Position numbers and translations under genes: made by a program. From contig CM017771.1 of assembly GCA_008009225.1 (NCBI GenBank), forward strand, positions 41,366,873 through 41,430,872: a stretch of 64,000 nt of DNA, given 5' to 3'. Below the pieces are notes generated by a model. The model saw only the letters and a program-made list of their open reading frames with translations. It did not search any database and was not told the DNA's origin. The DNA comes from Acer yangbiense (taxonomy: Eukaryota; Streptophyta; Magnoliopsida; Sapindales; Sapindaceae). Numbering within the stretch: position 1 is the first letter of the stretch; every line of letters starts with the position of its first letter. Positions 58,019 through 64,000 of this stretch are shown piece after piece.

Positions 58019-60705
58019 CAACAATGGTGAAAACCAAGGAGAAGCCAAGGGCATTCTCCATAGGCGGTCTTCGCGCGAAACCAAGCACTCATTAGTGCAA
58101 GCGCGGACATTTCCGACCAATGTCAGGAAACGAATTATAAAGCACATATACACACAACAAGATATATCAACCAAAGTGCTAGTGTGTAAAGTGACATGTG
58201 AAGAGTATGCACACAAATGCAAGTATGCTAAGAGTGTGTGTGCTTACTAAATCTCTTCAAGGAAAAATCAAGCACAAGAATTTATACCTTTGGCGTGCTT
58301 GTCCCTTGAGGTCTTGAAAGGGCCTTCGAGCTTCAACCTTAAACATTTAGACTACCCTTACATTCAAAGCCCCAACATGTGGTTTGTCCACGAAATAAGC
58401 CAATCAAGATATGGGAATCCTTACAACTTCTAAGAGATAACGAAGAATGTTCCGGTCACTTTTGAATTCTCAATCTAATGATCGAAACTCGAGTGAGCCT
58501 TATTCGAAATTGTGCACAAAACCTTTTGATGTAAAAGTTACTAGTGCACTATCGAAATAAGAACAAACTCTTCTCTGTATACTTCTTGGCTGAAATTATC
58601 ACACTAGTCTAAGAGTTGGATTCTATTTTTCCCAAGTAAAAGAAAAAACTCTCAAGTCATAAAAACCTTAGGGTTCTTTTCTTTTTTATATAAGAATATA
58701 TATATATATATATATATTTGCCGCAAATCACTTGCCAAAATCTATATATGTATATTTGAATTCTACTTGCCATATAATATCATATATCACTATATATATT
58801 GCATAAATTCTGCACACATATTATGAGTGCACAAAATCTGCACGCCTAAACAAAATATACATATATATCTATATTGCACTAATCAATTCTGCATGCATCT
58901 TAAAAAAAAATCCTTATACTGCACGCCAAACCAATATATATCTATCATACGGAATTAACACTGCATGCATTATATTTTCGGCCTTGTGCCATATATATTT
59001 AATATATATTTATATATTGTGGCCAAAATCCTCTACCATATAGGATTTGTCTTTTGACTTAAATCCTAAACCTAGGTAGATTTCCTTAGAATTCCAAACC
59101 CTAATCCAACTCTTTAGTGTATTTGTGACTATCTCAAAGACTTCCTAATTTGACTAGATAAATAAATCTCTTATTTATCTACTTACCAAATAAAGTCTTT
59201 TATTTTTTAGTATTCTACTACCAATAGTATAATACTAGGAAACATATTTCCTAGAAAAAGATTTTGATCTTCAATTAAATAATTAATTAATTAATTAATT
59301 AACTTCCATTTAATTAAATAATAAAATAAAATAATATAATAAGCTAATTTATTAGCCTTGCCGCCCAAGTACTCTATCATGGGCCATATATTATTTTCCC
59401 ATTTTATTAAATCCATTGGACCTTAATAAAAAGCCTACATGTGAGCTGGACCCATTCTTACTAAAAGAAACAAGCTCACATGCCTTTCATTAATATATTA
59501 ATATAATTTAATAGCCAATTAAATAAATAATGTGCAAATTATATTCTTAATATATTAAGTACAATTCTAGATGGACCTATAAATTGATCCGGTAGAATAT
59601 ATCAAGTGATCCATGCAAGTCCGTGTGGATTGAGGATCTTGGCGGGCTATCGAAATTTAAGCTTCAATAGACATAACCTAATCACAATCAACAAATGATT
59701 CACTTAGGTCCGATCCATTAATTTTAACTCATTCCACTAAAGAGCTAAAATTGAACTCTTAAATAAAGATAGAAGAAGAAGATGTTCCTCATTCATACCC
59801 TAGACAATCATATTGGAGATAGTGTATCCTCGTGATTAATATCAGTAATCGCCAAGAGTTCATAGACCGCCTATAACTCTCCAAGTTACCATATTTACTC
59901 ATATGACCACGTTTTGAACTTGGATACTTTGACTTGTCCAGAAGCCATGTTTTCAATAGTCGCTATCGAAAACTCAACGTTGAGATTTAATATCCAATTA
60001 CCTCAAAACATCCATATGATGATATTATAGTCTCATTTAATAAATGGAGCCACAATGTCCATATCTATAAATGAAGTCCTCTATCGATTAACAAATGAAT
60101 ATCACCAAACTATCGAGGATAGACTATGCTATATAATCGTACTCATTGATAACTCAAATGATATCACTTGTAACCATAAGTCCATCATTTATCTCAGGAT
60201 TAAGATAGACTCTCCGATTGTCCTGATAATGAAAAGACTATTATCTATTGACGGTTCTAGATAAAGCTTTTCATTGTGATCCAGTTCAATGCACCCAGTG
60301 CACTAGATTCTTTTACTCAAAGACACTCCGATGATTTTAGACACATCATATCTCATTTGATCCCACTTAAATGCTAGCAAAAGAATTCTGCAACTTTAAC
60401 AAGATAAAGGTGCCCAACCTTTAACTTAAGTTGTGAACATTATTCAAGACTAACTAAAGAATTGTGTCTACCTCATACATATCTAAATGTACGAACAATT
60501 CTTCTTTTCTCATAGTCTTTTGACCTTATGATTATTTACTTTTGACAATTATAATAATTAAACTATAAATGCTATAAGATTTGTTAAACCAAAAATCACA
60601 TTATTAATATGAATAGATTGTCAAAAATACTATTACACTCTTGCTATTTAGCATAATCCTAACAGAATGCCTTGGCTTCTCCTTAGGATTCACCTTCAGT
60701 GGTGA

Positions 60706-60980
60706 TTCGGTGGTTTGATCGGCGGCCACGACCATCGAATGAAACTGCCGTTTGCATCCAGAAGTGTCTGGAGCAATTCTATGGTTACGATTGGCGGCCA
60801 CGACCGCCGTTCGAAACCGCCGTTCATACCTGATTGATTTAATCTCTCGGGTTTGATTTTGCGGTTGAATCGGCGGTTTAGAAACTACCGAATGAAACCG
60901 CCATTGATGCTCTGTTGTTATCAGGCTCAATTCGACGGTTGTAAACGGCGGCCTGGCCACCGATTGAAACCGCCGATCGA
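60706..60980. repeat. GC-rich palindromic array in LTR U3
   Basis: Partner of the array at 50775 in the other LTR. Confidence 0.8.
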
Positions 60981-61029
60981 TGCGTTTCAGGGGCAAAATT
61001 GTCTTTTCACATGTCCTGTTCTTGATGTC

Positions 61030-61037
61030 TATAAATA
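61030..61037 (+). promoter_or_regulatory. LTR TATA box (TATAAATA)
   Basis: Conserved position after the array. Confidence 0.65.
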
Positions 61038-61961
61038 TCTCACTTTCTCATTATCTGAATTAGTTCTTTTACTCCTTAGAACCCTAAACTTCAAAGAGAG
61101 ATATTTAAGAGAAAATCAAATCAAGAACTCACCTTTAACCACTCAAATCAAATCTTTTTTGCATCAAATTTCATATTGCATCTTCTATGTCTACATAGAA
61201 TGCATCCATGCATGGTTTTGGATCATCACATCTTACTTGGTATGTTCTTCACTAATTTCATCTATTTTAAGTGATTTTCATATTAAGACATCTCTTTAAT
61301 TACTTGTATGTTTTTAGATCATATGTTAAATACAAGTTAGAGATTATTTGTGATATAATTGTTGAGTGTTGTATTGTGATAGCTATATAGGTTTTGCTTA
61401 ATCTTGATTAGCTAAGTTATTTGACATGTCATCTAGTTATTGATATCTAGGATTGCTTTATTTGATATATCTTAATCCTAGATAAGCATATAGGGTTTAC
61501 CTAGCTCTTGTTGCATTTTGAGTATTTTACATATTCACATAGGTAGCATTATCTCTTCATTAAGAATTAAGACTTGGGGCTAAGATTGCTTAGGCCTCCA
61601 GCAATTGGACTAGAGCCACTTTTAAAGGCCCGCATGGTAGAAGTGGGGGGTTATTGACCGGAGTGTTAGACGAGGTCTATATAGGTTGTAAACTTCATTT
61701 CAATTAGTGAATTTCGAGGTTCGAGTGTGGCACACTATACAGCCCGTGGTTTTTCCCAGTGGTTAGGTTTCCACGTATACATCAAGTGTTATTTAATTTC
61801 CGCATCATATTACACTTGTTTGTATTTTTGACTAGTAGGGGCATTTTCGTAAAATTGACATGTATGCGAAAATTGGAATTGGGCAAAACTAGTTAAAATC
61901 TATTCACCCTCCCCCCTTTAGATAATTTTGTACACACCGTTAAATTTGTTCTTTCACATGG

Positions 61962-62790
61962 AGTTTCCTAACCCATGGAGCGGGTTCTTTAGAGTTCAAG
62001 AGAGGAACTCTATCAAGAGGTTGTGTGTCATCTTCATCAAGGTTAGATGTCCCAACATTAGGAGTCTTCACAACCTTCTCCAAGGGAGAATCATCAACTA
62101 TAGCAACCTCCTCCTCATGGTCATTAATCTTAAGCCTAGTATCATCAATGATAACATTAGATGATTCCATGACGGTTCGAGTCTTCAAGTTGAAAACTCT
62201 ATAGGCTCTACTATTCAAGGCATAGCCAATAAAGATACCCTCATCCCTCTTAGCATCAAACTTGCCAAGTTGATCATGGCCATTTAAAATATAGCACTTG
62301 CTTCCAAAAGAGTGGAAGTAGCTAACATTTGGCTTTCTACCTCTCCATAACTCATAGGAGGTTTGCCTAGTGCCGGGCCTTAGGAAAACTCTATTTCCTA
62401 TATAGCAAGCTGTATTGACAGCTTTGGCCCAAAGGTTCCTAGGGACATTGTTGTTAAGCAACATCATACGGGCCATCTCTTGAAGGACCCTATTCTTCCT
62501 CTCAACAACTCCATTTTGTTGAGGTGTCCCAGGAGTCGAAAACTCATGGGAGATGCCTAAGCTATTGTAATAGCTTTCAAAGTAGGCATTCTTAAACTCT
62601 CTTCTATGGTCACTTTTAATCCGTTTAATGCTTTCAATGTTAGAGTCTTTTTCATTTTCAAGTTTAGTGCAAAACATTTTAAACTTATCAAAAGTTTCAG
62701 ATTTTTCTCTAAGAAAATATATCCACGTGAACCTAGAGAAATCATCTACACAAACAAAAATGTATCTTTTTCCACCTTGAAATTCCCTTA
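61962..62790 (-). pseudogene. Sirevirus (Copia) pol: integrase part
   Basis: The minus-strand integrase core shows VDDFSRFTWIYF near 62740 (in a shifted frame), SDHRREFKN, TPQQNGVVERKNR (with the catalytic Glu), then GSKCYILN and KRDEGIFIGYA, the Copia integrase C-terminal block. A frameshift near 62680 separates the first Asp region from the rest. It is truncated at about 62795 on the N-terminal side and cut at 61961 by the inserted element. Confidence 0.9.
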
Positions 62791-62795
62791 AGCAA

Positions 62796-64000
62796 TATAG
62801 TGTAATATATACCTAGGGGGAGGGTAAAGAGGTATAGGCCCAAATTCTTCCAATATACAAAAAATATGCGGAATACAACAATTAAAAGCACACTTGATGA
62901 ATCTTAACAATTGAATTGATTTAACCAACACATGTGAAAATCAATATACAAGTAATGCAATCAATACAAACATATGGAAGATAAAGAAACATAAAAACGA
63001 AACATGACACAAGTATTTTTACGTGGTAAAACCTCAAAGAGGAAACATCCACGAGTTGATACCACAACCACCGGCAAAGCAATCCACTATACGAAAAGGA
63101 CTTACACACTCAAGCTATCAACACATGATATCCGCTCAAGCTATCACCTCCTAATCTACCCTCGGGCAAGTGAACTACCAAGCCTACTTCCTATCCGAGA
63201 TGTGTCCTACAACTCTAGAAAGCAACTTCCTATCCAAGACGCTCACGTCTCTAGGAAGATTTCTTGCTTGACTATCCGAGTCCTCCCGACTCTAATCAAG
63301 ACTTCTTGCTTGGCTATTCGGAACACTTTCCTAGCCAAGACTTCTTGCTCAAGACAAAGCTTCACTCACTTTGCAAGAGACTTCAACCTTTCACGAGGCA
63401 ATGATCTAAGTGATGCAAATGATGCAAACACAAGCAAATAGAGCAAGTAGATCAAACACACTCTATGAAGAATTAGATTTGCACAAATCAAGCTCACAAG
63501 CAAATGTAGCTAATACTTATGAACATGTGATTAGAAATCTAGATTAGACATTCAAAGTCATTCACAAAAATATCTAGAAACCTAAACATGTCAAACAAAG
63601 CTAGAGTAACAAGTTTTCAATAGAAATCACAAAACTAGCTTTGAAATCAAGTGAACAAGTTAACACTTGAAATCCACAACATATTCAATCCAAACAAGAA
63701 CTAGATTTAAATGGTAGACAGCACAATCAAAAAATCCTAGTTCATGAACATATGACAAAAACCTAGAAATCAACAATCAAGCTCAAGAACAAAAAGTATT
63801 TCTAGAATCAATGTCAAGATAGGTCAAGTTTAGCAATATATGTTCAATTGAAATCAAATAGCTAAAAATCAACAATCAATAGATCAACCACCACTAGAAT
63901 ATGATCTAACAACATTCTAAACACATATCATCTATCAATTAGGAAGATTAAAAGAGATGATCAAAAGATGAAGTGAGAAGAAGAAGTTTCACATACAAAA
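62796..64000 (-). mobile_element. Incomplete LTR-like sequence at the right edge
   Basis: From about 62796 the DNA changes from pol to sequence with LTR layout: ACCTAGGGGGAGGG, ATGCGGAATACAAC, AGCACACTTGATG, TTTTTACGTGGTAAAACCTC, then AT-rich DNA. The block order matches the 3' part of the Sirevirus-type LTRs read on the minus strand, but the family is a different one and the other end lies outside the window. No gene is seen in this stretch. Confidence 0.5.

Larger units (their letters stand above)
56767..58425 (-). mobile_element. Sirevirus-type solo LTR, TSD ACTTC
   Basis: The plus strand starts TGAAACAAATTAACG and ends GGGAATCCTTACA. TSD ACTTC lies at 56762-56766 and 58426-58430. The length is 1659 bp, uninterrupted. 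Palindromic array 57740-58018 has well-preserved CG sites; TATA box 57684-57691 (minus). Confidence 0.93.
56470..60664 (-). mobile_element. Solo LTR (third family), TSD GAATG
   Basis: The plus strand starts TGTACGGAAAAATAC and ends CATAATCCTAACA. TSD GAATG lies at 56465-56469 and 60665-60669. The unoccupied site is present in the 5' LTR at about 50730 (GGAGAATGCCTTGGC). Its own length without the insertion at 56767-58425 is about 2.53 kb. Confidence 0.92.
50379..61956 (+). mobile_element. Younger non-autonomous Sirevirus derivative with both LTRs, TSD CATGG
   Basis: LTR (50379-54310), short internal region (54311-56114), LTR (56115-61956). Target duplication CATGG at 50374-50378 and 61957-61961. 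After removing nested insertions, each LTR is about 1.6 kb and the two are very similar. The primer-binding site and nearly all of pol are absent. Confidence 0.9.
56115..61956 (+). mobile_element. 3' LTR of the younger Sirevirus (with two-level nest)
   Basis: Starts TGTAAGGATTCCC after the polypurine tract and ends TTCTTTCA before CATGG. Its U3 is split by the solo LTR at 56470-60664. Palindromic array 60706-60980; TATAAATA 61030-61037; stem-loop TATCTAGGAT..ATCCTAGATA intact near 61445. Confidence 0.9.
48306..62795 (-). mobile_element. Older Sirevirus copy, interrupted by 50379-61956
   Basis: The minus-strand pol order is integrase (62790-61962), then, across the insertion, RT (50373-49244), RNase H (49162-48752) and 3' non-coding DNA. 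The two parts meet at the CATGG duplication. Both outer ends are truncated (48305 and about 62795), and no LTR of this copy is identified with certainty. Confidence 0.85.

Overview
This is nuclear DNA from a flowering plant, most likely a eudicot. The evidence is intron-rich genes with GT-AG junctions and AT-rich introns, two single-copy-type plant genes for organelle proteins, and a retrotransposon load dominated by Copia/Sirevirus and Ty3-gypsy elements. I cannot name the species.

Layout. About 1-2.85 kb: gag, primer site and LTR of a decayed Ty3-gypsy element (minus strand) running off the left edge. 4.3-9.6 kb: a complete 7-exon gene for the mitochondrial succinyl-CoA ligase alpha subunit (344 aa, minus strand), with a hAT-type MITE in its fifth intron. 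9.6-13.1 kb: intergenic DNA with a long inverted-repeat element and a second hAT-like MITE that carries a small foldback MITE. 13.06-19.52 kb: a complete 12-exon gene for the plastid-division protein PARC6/CDP1 (828 aa, minus strand), with a Harbinger/Tourist-type MITE in intron 1. From 20 kb to the right edge I find no host gene, only nested transposable elements.

Repeat part. 20.0-22.6 kb is a solo LTR, followed by gypsy remnants (22.6-25.1 kb). 25,124-40,820 reads as ONE gypsy solo LTR of about 2.1 kb, blown up to 15.7 kb by insertions: another solo LTR that contains two more solo LTRs, a CACTA transposon containing a LINE containing a MITE, and a Sirevirus-like solo LTR containing a further solo LTR. 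41-47.7 kb holds a truncated LTR and an internally deleted gypsy element whose primer-binding region contains a captured, nearly full-length antisense tRNA-Asp. 48.3-62.8 kb is an old Sirevirus (minus strand) split by a younger Sirevirus derivative (50,379-61,956, plus strand, both LTRs, TSD CATGG). Each LTR of the younger element carries a further solo LTR, and one of those carries yet another. The right end is an incomplete LTR-like sequence.

The two host genes act in different organelles and form no operon-like unit. They are tandem on the minus strand, PARC6 upstream of the ligase gene. Most nesting calls rest on target-site duplications (TSDs) read directly from the sequence, often with an unoccupied copy of the same site elsewhere in the window.
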